Source of the DNA: Conidiobolus incongruus B7586
Lineage: Eukaryota; Entomophthoromycota; Entomophthoromycetes; Entomophthorales; Conidiobolaceae
Assembly (NCBI GenBank): GCA_000697335.1
Contig: JNEM01010764.1
Coordinates: 1-16,630 of the forward strand
Length of the DNA stretch: 16,630 nucleotides
Reading direction: 5' to 3'
Shown one piece after another: positions 1 through 9,740 of the stretch. The translations under genes were made by a program, and so were the position numbers. Position 1 is the first letter of the stretch, and every line of letters starts with the position of its first letter. The notes under the pieces are model-generated. The model made no database searches. It was not told where the DNA came from and saw only the letters and a list, made by a program, of their open reading frames with translations.

Positions 1-1097
1 TAAAATAATAACTTAATATAGAATTAAATTATATCATAAATATTTTAAAATAATATATAGCAATATTAATCAATATTCAAGTGAATACTTTAATTTTAAA
101 TTTTAATATAAAATTATAAACCAAAAAGATAATAATTGGTTAAAGTTATATATATATATATATTTAAAAATAAATAGTCAATTTAATTATAGCATTAAAT
201 ACTAAAATTGAACAAATTCACAAAAAAAATTAAGAGAAAAATGAAAAAAAATATTACACAAATAGGATTAATTTGCATTCTATCTAAGATATAACATGTT
301 ACACGGGTGAATAAATGTTAAAGAGCCAAATGTAGACTCATTGATTTTACTCTAAATTTTATTTCATTATAAATTATAACAATAAATGACTGGAAATTTT
401 TTTTAAAAATCAATTATGTAAATTCCAGCCAATTAAAAATTATTATGAATAATATTTGATATATAAATTTATAATTCAAATTTCAAAATAAACAATGAAA
501 AAAAAATAAATAACAATACAACTTAAAGAAAATTATTTACTTCACCTTTAAAATAAGCACTCCATTTAAAAATTAATTTAACATTGAAAAGAACTCAAAA
601 CCAGTAAAATAACTGAAAAATCTCTATCAGATATGGTAATAGTGACGTTAAATAAATTATATTAAGAGATAACTAATATTGATTTTTGAAACTAAATCCT
701 TTTTATTAATAACTATTTAACTAATAATTAATAATTTAATAATATTTTGAAAAAAAATTAAATTAATTAATTTTATAATAAATAAAATTATTATTGAAAA
801 TTATTCAAAATTACACTACATTTAATTAATTATAAAAAATTTTTTAAATTTTGAATAAGTTTATTGTACTACTTAAAACTGAACACTCTCATATTCGTGG
901 AATTTTTTTATTTTTATCCAAAAAATGATAATTTAATTTAGATTCGAGGATAGAATTACTAATAAGGTATCATTATTATTTTATGATTGATAGAATGATA
1001 AAATTTTAATAAAGAAGTGTGATTTATGAATTATATGATTTTTTTATTAAATTTAATTGATATTTAACGCCAGCGAAATCATTTTGAAAAGATACAG
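1..1097. other. AT-rich intergenic DNA, no gene seen
   Basis: No open frame with coding-like composition was found on either strand. It holds a short (TA)n microsatellite at about 147-163 and an imperfect small inverted repeat (CTGGAAATTT near 391, AAATTCCAG near 419). The right end is the 3' flank of the small minus-strand gene. Confidence 0.6.
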
Positions 1098-1209
1098 TTA
1101 GTGCGGTTTTTGGGTAGAGTCTATTCCATTAAGAGGCATAACCCAAGTAATTGAGTGAGGTTGGTCAGTGAAAGTCGGTTGATCAAAGGTCCGATATAGT
1201 GATAGGGAA

Positions 1210-1431
1210 TCAAACCTTGAGAGTACGATCCTTAAGCATCTTTTTGACAGATTTGGAACCTGATTTGATATTGGAATGTAAGTTGAGGTAGACACCATCG
1301 TGATAGTTAGCTTCGTAATAATTGGAAGATTTGTTATAACTGTTGGAACTGTTCGTCCTGCGCTTCGTGTACTGTCCAACTTCGAACTGAGTAAAGATAT
1401 AGGAATTTTTTATCTTTTCAATGAGTTTCAT
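1210..1431 (-). CDS. Small orphan protein, 73 aa, Ser/Asn/Tyr/Lys-rich
   Basis: I do not recognise the family. The frame opens with ATG in a good context (A at -3) and closes with TGA, without an intron. The product is basic and polar, with a central Asn/Ser/Tyr-rich part (about residues 25-45) and a Lys-rich end; no signal peptide or membrane segment is visible. Codon choice (AAG, TCC, AAC, TAC, CTC, GTC) is much more GC at third positions than the surroundings and resembles the ribosomal protein genes here, which suggests strong expression. A TATATAAA box lies about 120 bp upstream. A second minus-strand frame (1098-1379) is also open, but it has no ATG at its head and is probably a shadow. 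I infer a real, possibly lineage-specific gene; it could instead be one exon of something larger, though no typical GTAA donor is seen. Confidence 0.55.
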   Translation of the reverse strand: MKLIEKIKNSYIFTQFEVGQYTKRRTNSSNSYNKSSNYYEANYHDGVYLNLHSNIKSGSKSVKKMLKDRTLKV

Positions 1432-1553
1432 ATTGTGTCTGGATATGTATGTGATAGAATTAATTAATAAAAAATGAATAAGTTAAAGATTTAAAAAAGT
1501 ATTAGAAACATCAATAGTAAAAAAATCCAAAGTTCCAAAAAGGATGACTCACA

Positions 1554-1561
1554 TTTATATA
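1554..1561 (-). promoter_or_regulatory. TATA box of the 73-aa gene
   Basis: TATATAAA, preceded by GGGG, on the minus strand about 123 bp upstream of the ATG. The region between has T-rich runs typical of a 5' leader. The 1562-1720 stretch behind it is higher in GC than the intergenic average and is probably the rest of the promoter. Confidence 0.5.
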
Positions 1562-2125
1562 CCCCTTCAAACAAACTCGATGGGAATAACAGAATGTATT
1601 TAATAGATCACCCATTGATTCATTTCTGGACAATACCCAATTAAATCCAAAATTGTCCATCCTGTATTTATTAATTGAGGGTTATTTATAGCCAAGAGAG
1701 TGACAATTGGAGTTTAAAACGATTTTTTAATTTGATATTATGATGATATAATCCATAACCTTATCTTGTCATCTTCGCTTTAATCTTTAAAGCCTGTAAA
1801 AGTTTTTGGATATTAAACTTAATAACAAATCAATATTTTCAGAACTACTATTTTAAATTACACTTATAAATATTATCAATTTGAAATAATTTCCAAAACT
1901 AATTGAATCAACCATTTCATTGAATTAGCACCATTTTAAAGGAGATAAATTTATCCTTTTTAAAAGTTCTTAATGGTTAAACTGATATTATTCAAATTGG
2001 ACTATTTTAATTTTAACAAATTTTTTAGTGTTAATATATTATGCATATGTTATTAAAAATCTATTGAAAATTGAAAATTTTTCAAATTTAATCAGATTAA
2101 TATAAACTGATTTTAATAATTTTAT

Positions 2126-2348
2126 TAGTATTACTCTGCATTTTTAATAATGGGAATTTTTTGCGATTAAAAATAAATAAACATTTGAATATATGATATA
2201 TAAAAATAAATATATAATATAAATTTAATAGTTTCCTTATATAATTTCCTATTAACTTTGTATATATTTATTCATTTCAAACTAATAATATGTTTGAAAA
2301 ATCGGAAATTAAAAAATTTCCCATTATTTCAAATTCAAGGTAATATTA
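2126..2348 (-). mobile_element. MITE derived from the mariner element at 5230
   Basis: A 223-bp non-autonomous element with terminal inverted repeats. The left end reads TAGTATTACTCTGCA inwards and the right end reads TAATATTACCTTGAA inwards, both continuing to AATAATGGGAA and a T run. TA sits at both tips, as expected for a Tc1/mariner target duplication. The two halves match the two ends of the 1.3-kb mariner element at 5230-6547 well beyond the terminal repeats: the left half matches that element's right end (shared AATAGTTTC about 100 bp in) and the right half matches its left end. It is therefore an internal-deletion derivative in the opposite orientation. It has no coding capacity. Confidence 0.7.
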
Positions 2349-3271
2349 AGTTAAAATCTATAAAATTGATAATTTAAAATATATATTTTTATTTGGATTT
2401 ATCTATTAAAAATAATTCATATATAAATTGGTGAATGTTATAAAATAATATTAACCTAATAGTTTTTGAAAAATAATAATTATTTATAATAATAGCAATT
2501 TATTTATATAAATTTTAATTATAATAAATAATTATTATTTTTAAAAACTATTTTAATTCAAAATTTTAAATATTAAGTAATATGGAATATAACCTTAGTT
2601 TAATATTAGATAAATATATAATGATAAAATAAAATTATTTTTAATATAACTTTATAAATATTAATAAATCTTTTTTTAATAATATTTTAAATTTTGTAAA
2701 TTATTTAATTAAGATAATAACTATCTATTATATAGATTTTTATATTAATAAAAAATAAATTTTATAAATTTTTAAAAATTAAATTCATTTCATTATTATA
2801 GTATATAATAAAAATAACTAATAATTATTTTTTTCAAATTTTTATAATTTTTATTTTTTTATATTTATTTAATATATTTTTTATTTTTTTATTATTAATA
2901 TAAATTGAATATTTTACTTTATTATGATTTTATATTAAAAAAAATTTTTTTGATTTTTATTTAGATTATTATATTCAAAAATCCATGAATCCAAACTTGC
3001 AAATTTATTCTATTTTAAATCCTTTATATTAATATTATAACATTTCAATTAATTATAAGAATTATTATGTAATAATATAAAAAGACATTATAATTATATT
3101 AAGTAAAAAATAGATATTTGAGTATCTTTAAATATATTTTAGACTTAAAACTTAAAAACATTCAATTTTAAAATTTAAAGATTCAATAATATGAAATTTT
3201 GTAAATTGACTAAAAATTTTTGAATCAATAATTAAAAAAGTTCATGTATATGATTTTTAAGAGATAATATA
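2349..3271. other. AT-rich stretch between transposons
   Basis: More than 85 percent A+T by eye and without a CpG. No gene is seen. It contains the palindrome at 2458-2554. The rest may be older, unrecognisable element debris. Confidence 0.5.
2458..2554. repeat. Small palindrome, possible foldback element
   Basis: Two arms of about 33 bp in inverted orientation: the left arm begins AATAGTTTTTGAAAAATAAT (2458-2490) and the right arm ends with its near-exact reverse complement (2521-2554), with a 30-bp spacer. It could be a minimal foldback MITE or the base of a deleted element. Part of the match is low-complexity A/T. Confidence 0.45.
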
Positions 3272-4848
3272 TACACTGACCTGCAAAAGTGAGTCATAAA
3301 ATCAAAAATATATATATTTTATTTAATAACTAAAACAATTGTATATATTAGATTACTTGAAACTATAATATATAATTAAGGTATATTATTTAATAATAGA
3401 TAAATATATTTAGATATATTTAATAAACTATTAGCAAAAATATTAACCTTTAATATTTAACTAAGGTGAGTTATAAATTTGTAGGTTTTTGAGATAAGGG
3501 GATATATTTAACAATATATAACCATATCTTTTTTCTCTCTTTGCTATTATTTTATATAATATTTTATAGATATACTAAATTTTTTTTATTAGTATCATTA
3601 TACTTAAATCCCTCTTTAAAAAAATCTACTTATGCATTAATCAACTTTATAAAAAAAGTAAATCAACTTGTAATATTACTAGAATTACTAGTGTTAGCTA
3701 GTTTACTATAGCTAAGGTTGTTAAGAATAACAATAAAGAAACATTTAAACCTAAACTTAAGTGTGTTAAGATTATAAATAAACATGATAAGAAGTATATT
3801 TGTAGGTTGGTTAATACAAGCAAATATAGTACTACTGTAGAAATATAACAGGAACTATAAAACTATACAAGAATATTAGTTAGCACTAATACTATTATAT
3901 GTGTTTTATGTTAACATAGATACTACTTACACTTTAAGAAAAAACACCCCCAACTAAAAAAATCCCACTATAAAGTTAGGTAAGAGTTTAAATGTTGCTA
4001 CTAATGTTAAACTAAAATTGATTAGAGTAAAGTTATTTAGTTTAATGAAACAAAAATATACTTTAGTAAATTTGATAAAAAAGCTAGATACTTCAAAAAA
4101 GATACAAAACTACTTTGTGACTATTATGTTAATTTTACCCAAAAGTATAGTGGTGGGTTAATTATTGTTTAGGGATATATATTATCTTTAGGTGTAAGGT
4201 ATCTTTATAAAGTTAATAGGGGAATTAATACTAAGATGTACTAAAGTATTTTAAACAATGAATTGAAAAAAACCATTGAATAGTATAGGTTAAACAAATC
4301 TAATGTTATTTTCTAGTAAGATAATACCTTTTGCTATACTACTGCTTTTATTACCAAATAACTTAAAAATAACAAGATAATAGTTATAAAGTGGTTTTTT
4401 TAATCTCCTAACTTTAATCTAATTAAATACCTTTAGGATTAGTTAAAAAAAGTTATTAAAGTTTTCCCCCCAGTAAAAAATTTAAATCAACTTTAAGAAT
4501 ATATTTAAGAAGTATAGAACAAGATTAACTCTTTTTAGTGTAAGAAGTTAGTTGATTCTATACCCCATAGACTTAAAGAAGTTAAAAAAGCTAAAGGTGG
4601 ATACACTAAGTTTTAATTTTTTTTTATCACTAAAAACCCACAAATTTATAACTTACCTTAGGTAAAATTTAAGGGTTTATATTTTAACCAATTAATAGCT
4701 AAATATCATCATTTAATAATATATATAACTAATAAATATAATAGATTTTAATTATTTAATTTAAGTTTATTTTATTAAATATTAATTAAGTTATTAGTAA
4801 AAATATAGGTGTTTTTGATTTTATAATTTACTTTTATAGGTTAGTGTA
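3272..4848 (+). mobile_element. Tc1-like DNA transposon, full length, dead
   Basis: The element is 1,577 bp including the TA dinucleotides at both ends. The outer terminal repeats pair ACACTGACCTGCAAAAGTGA (left) with ACACTAACCTATAAAAGTAA (right, read inwards), continuing through ATAAAATCAAAAA. About 190 bp inwards on each side is a second related repeat (AAGGTGAGTTATAAATTT left, 3464-3481; its inverse at 4643-4658). This paired arrangement is the IR/DR type of terminus known from elements such as Minos and Sleeping Beauty. Differences between left and right arms are essentially all transitions (G to A, C to T), with the right arm more eroded. Inside is a single transposase frame. It sits 0.4 kb left of a mariner element, in a CpG-free block. 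Confidence 0.85.
3633..4616 (+). pseudogene. Tc1-family (DD34E) transposase, riddled with nonsense codons
   Basis: One reading frame can be followed for about 327 codons without any indel, ending in the family's typical tail KGGYTKF and TAA. It shows the second catalytic Asp in a D-N block (near 4322), followed 34 residues later by the position of the third acidic residue in NLIKYL (expected N-P-I-E-x-L-W), so the DD34E spacing is intact although the residue is now Lys. The first catalytic Asp has become Asn (VI-stop-FNETK, near 4047). KYSGGLIIV followed by a stop and GYI matches the KHGGGSVMVWGCI block. I count roughly 22 in-frame stops, all TAA or TAG and none TGA, mostly where the family has Gln (CAA/CAG) or Trp (TGG). 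Stops at Trp sites rule out simple Gln reassignment of the code. The exact start is not clear; 3633 is where the frame becomes followable. Confidence 0.85.
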
Positions 4849-5229
4849 GTATAATTTTAAATAAAATCCTAAAATAATTGTATATATAGTTTACCATAAT
4901 ACATAAACTTAACCTATTTATTCACCATTATATATCTAATAAATACAATAATAACTTAACTTTTAAAGTAATATACCTAACATATTAAAACCAAATTATA
5001 ATTATTTATAAGCTAACAACTTTGTAAAATTTGCCAAACTATCTAAAAACCCATAGTATCTAAGGTTCTCAAAAACAAAAGGGAAGAGCACAACTTATTT
5101 AAAGCATTTAACTAAAATATTAAAGAATTAGATTTTAATAACTTAGAAGCAATAAGTCTAAAAGTTATATCTATTATATAATATATTTTGAAATATCTTT
5201 GATTAAGTTATTAGAATATATTATTTCTA
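4849..5229. other. AT-rich spacer between the Tc1 and mariner elements
   Basis: No CpG, no gene and no recognisable terminus. A slightly more GC-rich patch (about 5035-5100) shows no coding signal that I can identify and may be debris of a further element. Confidence 0.4.
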
Positions 5230-6547
5230 TAATATTACTATAAAATTAAAAAAATAGGAAATTTTTTAATTTCTGTTTTTTCAAATATATTATTAATTTT
5301 AAATAGAAAAAAATATAAAACAAATAAAAAAATAAATAGTTTTAAATTATATATATATATAATAACTTTTTTGATTAAAAAAAATAATTTTTTAAAATTA
5401 GTTATTTAATTTAATTATGTTTAAACTAAATAATAACTATCAAAAGTTTTTTATTTTAGTATTAATAAAACTTAACCATAAACCCTCTAAAATCATTGAA
5501 AAATTTATAAGCAGCTTTTAGTAATAAAATATCATCTAAATTAACAATTTATTGCTAGGTAAATTACTTTAAAGTTAAAAGATAAATTACCTAAAACCTA
5601 TTAAAATCTAAAAAACTAATTTCAACTATTATTCTTTTAATTATTAATAAAGTAAAAAAATATATTAAAAAGCACCTTTTTATTTTAATTAAAGAATTAT
5701 CAAGATACTTTAATATTTGTTATATAAGTATTTTATATATATTAAAGTTTAAATTAAAATTAATTAATAAAAATATAAAATAGGTACTTTATAATTTAAC
5801 TAAAGCTTAAAAAAACTAGAGTAGTTATTGTTAAACAAAACTTACTAAGGTATAGCTAGAAACCAAAGCTTTTACAATAAATTATTATAATTAATGAATC
5901 TTAAATTTTTTTGTATAATCCTTTACTAAAACATAAATCAAAATGCTAAATTAAGCTAAATTAACCTTTTTTACAAATTCCTTTAAATAAGTATTTTGTT
6001 AATAAGTGAATATTAATTGTTGTAATAAATTATAATAGTATATGCTATTTTTATTTAATTCTTAAAAGAAAATTAGTTAATAATAAACTTTATATTTTTT
6101 TTAAATAAAATTATTTCTAATTAGTATTCTTAATATAATTTAAGAAAACCTATTATTTTATATGATAATTATAAAATACATAAATTTAAAGTTGTAAAAA
6201 ATTTTTTAATTAAAAATAATTGGAAAAAACTGTTATATCTAGTATATTCTTTAGATTATAACCTATGTAATTATAATTGTTTTAGGTAATTAAAAAACTA
6301 GCTTGTAAGAAAGAAAATTTCTGCAGGAAAATTTAATTGGTTTGTGAAATATCAAATTTTAGTCTTCAATAAAAAGAATTGTTTTTTAGGTGTTAGATCT
6401 TTGTTAAAAGTATAACAAAAAGTTATTAGAAATAAAAGAAACTATTAATTTTATAATATATATTTATTTTTATTTTTTATATATTAAAATATTTATTTTT
6501 TTTCAATCACAAAAAATTCCCATTATTTAAATTATAAAGTAATAGTA
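5230..6547 (+). mobile_element. Mariner (DD34D) DNA transposon, full length, dead
   Basis: The element is 1,318 bp with terminal inverted repeats: left TAATATTACTATAAAATT, right (read inwards) TACTATTACTTTATAATTT, both running into AATA(A/T)GGGAA-type sequence and a T run. TA is at both tips. The interior carries a degraded mariner transposase on the plus strand. The ends are the same family as the MITE at 2126-2348, for which this is the plausible parent type. Like the Tc1 copy it has lost all CpG, and its differences from the MITE ends are mostly C-to-T/G-to-A. Confidence 0.75.
5880..6450 (+). pseudogene. Mariner transposase, catalytic part, decayed
   Basis: The C-terminal half is recognisable. 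LYDN (Asp codon at 6164) matches the mariner HDNARPH block; YSLDYNLCNYNCF, about 30 codons later, matches YSPDLAPSDYHLF. The third catalytic Asp, 34 residues after the second, is now Asn. Further on, FLGVRSLLKV-stop-QKVI matches the family's GI..L..RW.KCI tail. The first Asp block (INES, expected TGDE) lies near 5893, about 90 codons before the second, as expected. The two blocks are in different frames, so at least one indel lies between them. Stops are TAA/TAG. The N-terminal part, roughly 5420-5880, is too degraded to read. Confidence 0.7.
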
Positions 6548-6800
6548 AATATATTTGAAAAAAAAACAATAAGATATTTTTTGAAAATTTCTATTAATTG
6601 AGAGTGATGATTTATAATAATATTTTAATTTATTTTAAAAGATTTTATTTGAAGAAGAGTGTTTTGAATTTTAACCCTAGGACTATGGAATAACTATACA
6701 TTTATTGCAAAGATCATAAACACTAACTTTAATTTAGGATGATATATATTCATTTAACATCCAAAATTAAGAATGACCATTGAGTATTAACCATGATTAT
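6548..6800. other. Right flank of the mariner element
   Basis: AT-rich and CpG-free, grading into a higher-GC stretch. ACCCTAGG around 6674 could be part of an old exon border, but no frame is supported. Confidence 0.35.
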
Positions 6801-6802
6801 TT

Positions 6803-7505
6803 TAAAGAAGTACAGCAAATTCAGAAACTGGAACTTATCCTAATACATACTTAAATTTACTCTTTGAAAACCGATAGAGCTCTGTTTGGTTTGTTTTTAG
6901 ATATGCAAATAAATCTAATACTAAATTTATTTGTATGGTGGCATTAATTATGTGGGTAATAAATAATGACCGCATTGTTCTCGAGCAATGCTTCGATATA
7001 GCTCAAAAGCGTTCCAAAGATGTTCAATTGACAGACTAATCACTCAAGTTTACTCTTTCGCAATTGGCTTTGTTTTTTCTTAAATATGCATTTGAGAAGA
7101 ATGTTCAGCAGCAAGCTTTTAACAAGTAATTTGATATTATAATTGATATCTTTTTTATTCATATTATTTAAATATTTGAAATATATCTTCAAAAGAGATT
7201 ATACTACAAATCTCGATAGATTCACCAAATAAAACTGGCAAATTCTAATGGATTATGAATATAATTTAACATTAGAAGAATCACCTCAAAGGAAAAACAC
7301 GTAAAATTTCTAAACAAATTAAAAAATTTAAAAATCTTGCAATTAATAAGAACAGTATGTTGTAAGAATTTATTAATGTTTATAGTCTATAGTATTAAAG
7401 TCGGTTAGGCATCAAACAATGACGAAACACTACCAATCCAAGTACAAAAGGGATGAAAGTCACGTGGATATTAAAAAAGAGATGAGAGAGTTCATTAACA
7501 ATTGA
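6803..7505 (+). pseudogene. Unidentified coding-like region, probably a decayed gene
   Basis: I do not recognise the product. Base composition is clearly higher in GC than the flanks, and one plus-strand frame reads with natural amino-acid use over long stretches: a segment with NNDRIVLEQCFDIAQKRSKD (about 6964-7023), then SLKFTLSQLALFFLKYAFEK to about 7100. A GTAATT donor at 7126 and an AAAAG acceptor at 7195 would join in frame to DYTTNLDRFTK. A last piece (MTKHYQSKYKRDESHVDIKK, about 7420-7480) ends at a TGA at 7503-7505, just inside the convergent IPK1 gene. A few in-frame stops interrupt the reading, so either it is a pseudogene or my exon choice is wrong. Other frames and the minus strand also have open pieces. 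The strand is therefore a best guess. Confidence 0.3.
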
Positions 7506-9098
7506 TTCGTTCACTACATTTGGGTAATTTTACGAGTTGTTTAGTTAAAATTGATTGAAACTCAATGTCTATCCATTGATCCAACTCATACCATTGCTTC
7601 AATTTATCAACACTCTTCAAATCTAAGTCAACTACACCAATTTCCAATTGAAATTTATAACATTGACCATCTAAAGATTTAAATTCGAATAATTTGGCGT
7701 CATTACTATAAAACAAATTAATTAAATTATAAAATATTATAAAACAAATTTAATAAATTACTTTGGATTTGGTAATGATAAATTAAAAATTAAAGAACAA
7801 TCTTTAAAAGTATTACTGACAATGTAAGCAATACACAATTTGTAACTTAATTCTATATTATTTTTTAAATTTTTTAAATTAATTCCACTATAATCTATAT
7901 AAATTATCAGTATAACAATTATTTTAAATATTTTAATTATATATTACCATTTAAAAAATAATTTATAGCTTCTAATATATTCTCAACTTGTGACATCTTT
8001 TGCTTCAATATGTCAATATTTATCAACTTGGGTACAATTATCAACTCATAAATATTTTTAATACCAATTGGATCTAATTTATATTGGAGAGTTTTTAATC
8101 GTTGTAAAATTGTAGTAAATTGGATTGCTTGAGTTAATAGGGAAATTAATGAAGATTTGAGTAAAGTCCTAAATATAGTTAATAACTAATTAATTGAATA
8201 TATTAACTTAATTTACTCATCTTGAATATTTAAAATTTTAGATAATTTTTTCAATACCTAATAATATTAATTAAATATTTCAACTATTAAAATATTCTAT
8301 TATTAAAATATTTACATCTTTTAATGTTAATACTTGACTAAATTTAAAAAATTTCAAATTTTTAAAATGTTTATCCATTTCTACAGATTCTAATAAATCT
8401 TGAATACTTTGAATTTGACCATTATAGAGTTCTAAAGGGCAGTAATTGGAATATTGAGTGGAATTTTTGCATATTTTATGTTTGCAGTATCTACAATATT
8501 CAGTAATTTCATTAGAATTAGAATAATTTAAAAATCCCCATTTCGGCTAATAATGATAAATTAATATTATATTAGGTACAAATGAAGAATAAATTACTTT
8601 AATTTCAAAACTTAGCCAATTATCCCAAACGAGATTATCCATCAATAGACATTTGGTTAATTTATAATTAATAACTTTGTGCTTTCTATCTTCAGGTCTA
8701 CTTTCATCTATATGATCTTGTAGTTGTTTTAAAAATTCCGATTCAAACTCTACAATTTCCTAATAATTATTATTAATAATCATAACAATAAAATAATATA
8801 TTTATTATTTACTAATTTTGGTAAATTATCTTCAGGTAAAATTTTTAATAAAATAAATTTATAAAAAAAGTATTGAAAATCAATTTCTTTTTCATAATTT
8901 GAAATAATTTGATTATTAATTTTATCTAATTCTATCTTTGATAATCTTAATACTTTACCAACCTAATTAAATATTAATTTAATATTATTAGATTTTTTTG
9001 TTTATTTGATTAATTACATATTTGGGATTTTGAGTATTAATTTCTAAAATTAAATTTTGATTCCCTTCATTAATATATTTAAATTGATTTAATTCCAT
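7495..9098 (-). CDS. IPK1: Inositol-pentakisphosphate 2-kinase, 8 exons, 409 aa
   Basis: Phosphorylates the 2-hydroxyl of Ins(1,3,4,5,6)P5 with ATP to give InsP6, a cofactor in mRNA export and nuclear signalling. Exons on the minus strand: 9098-9018, 8962-8813, 8759-8598, 8546-8316, 8257-8217, 8168-7948, 7894-7762, 7705-7495. The introns (48-58 bp) begin GTAA and end TAG, and joining them gives one uninterrupted frame to TAA. Family landmarks in order: the N-terminal nucleotide loop EGNQNLIL (11-18), VLRL (31-34), ESRPED (96-101), the signature EIKPKWGF (129-136), CRYCKH (149-154) with YCPLELY (166-172), KDCSLIF (326-332) and the catalytic DLDLK (366-370). Length lies between yeast Ipk1 (281 aa) and the human enzyme (about 490). 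No key block is missing, so it should be active. It converges on the unresolved region at 6.8-7.5 kb. Identification rests on motif order recognised by eye. Confidence 0.88.
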
Positions 9099-9189
9099 TA
9101 TTTTTATTCAATTTATCACTCTCATTATTTATTTTAAGAGATGGTTTTAAATATTAATTAATAATTGAATTAATTAATTATGGGTTAGT

Positions 9190-9740
9190 TACGGAGTTCA
9201 AGAAAGTCAACTCCAATAATTACATGAAAGATTTTCAATTGATGTGCGGCATGGTCTCATTGATTGTTTTCTAAACTAAAAATCCTAAAAAAACAGATTT
9301 GAAATTGAATTGTTACAGTTAAATAGTTTGATCATTGGTTACCAGAAGTGAGCTGGACACTTTATCCATATCAAAAAAATTAATATGGATAATATAATTC
9401 TTTTTGATTAAGGTTTACAACTTATTCAAAACATACACCAAAACTAATATCTACTACTCTACCGATACTGTGGGGATGACCCATAAAGGACATCTCTAAT
9501 TTCCATTTAATATATAAATACTATTAGATATGAGTTATTTACCTTTATCTACAGCATAGAATTTGTCATTATTACATAAACATATCAACATCGATAAAAT
9601 ACGGTCATCCTTGGATACCTGAGTGTATTCGTCAAATAGAGCTTTGAACTATACAGCTCTCGTTTCACTTTTGAAACGGATAGTTTCTATACAAAGAGAT
9701 GTAATGTTGGGACTCTATTATATGGTGATGAGTAGTAGTT
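9190..9740. other. Unresolved coding-like region upstream of IPK1
   Basis: GC is well above the local background, and both strands have open pieces, so I cannot settle the gene. Minus-strand case: a piece reading FKALFDEYTQVSKDDRILSM and on to FYAVDK (about 9650-9543) is followed by a 47-bp stretch (about 9542-9496) with the exact intron style of this genome (GTAAAT to ATTAG), then MSFMGHPHSIGRVVDISFG to a TAA near 9407. Plus-strand case: short pieces in order (FQLMCGM near 9236, FKTYTKTNIYYSTDT near 9430, IYS near 9550, ELYSSR near 9635) weakly recall the TRAPP subunit TRAPPC1/Bet5 (KLMYGM, F-T-YKLHYYETPTG, IYS, ELF-SRL), but with interruptions, which would mean a pseudogene. The part next to 9098 must also hold the IPK1 promoter. 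Confidence 0.3.

Noticed and set aside
1098-1379. 93-codon open frame overlapping the 73-aa gene
   Set aside because: It has no ATG at its head (the first codon is TTG) and shares DNA with a frame that has an ATG and better codon use; treated as a shadow.
2126-2348. LTR or solo LTR
   Set aside because: The ends are inverted rather than direct repeats, TA sits at the tips, and the same ends flank a mariner transposase.
2286-5296. A 3-kb element bounded by the similar inverted sequences at about 2290 and 5290
   Set aside because: These are the inner sides of two separate elements (right end of the MITE and left end of the mariner), each of which pairs better with its own partner end.
3633-6450. 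Reassignment of TAA/TAG to glutamine (ciliate-like code)
   Set aside because: Stops also stand at Trp positions in the transposase, and the intact host genes RPS24, RPL40 and IPK1 all end in TAA exactly where their families end.
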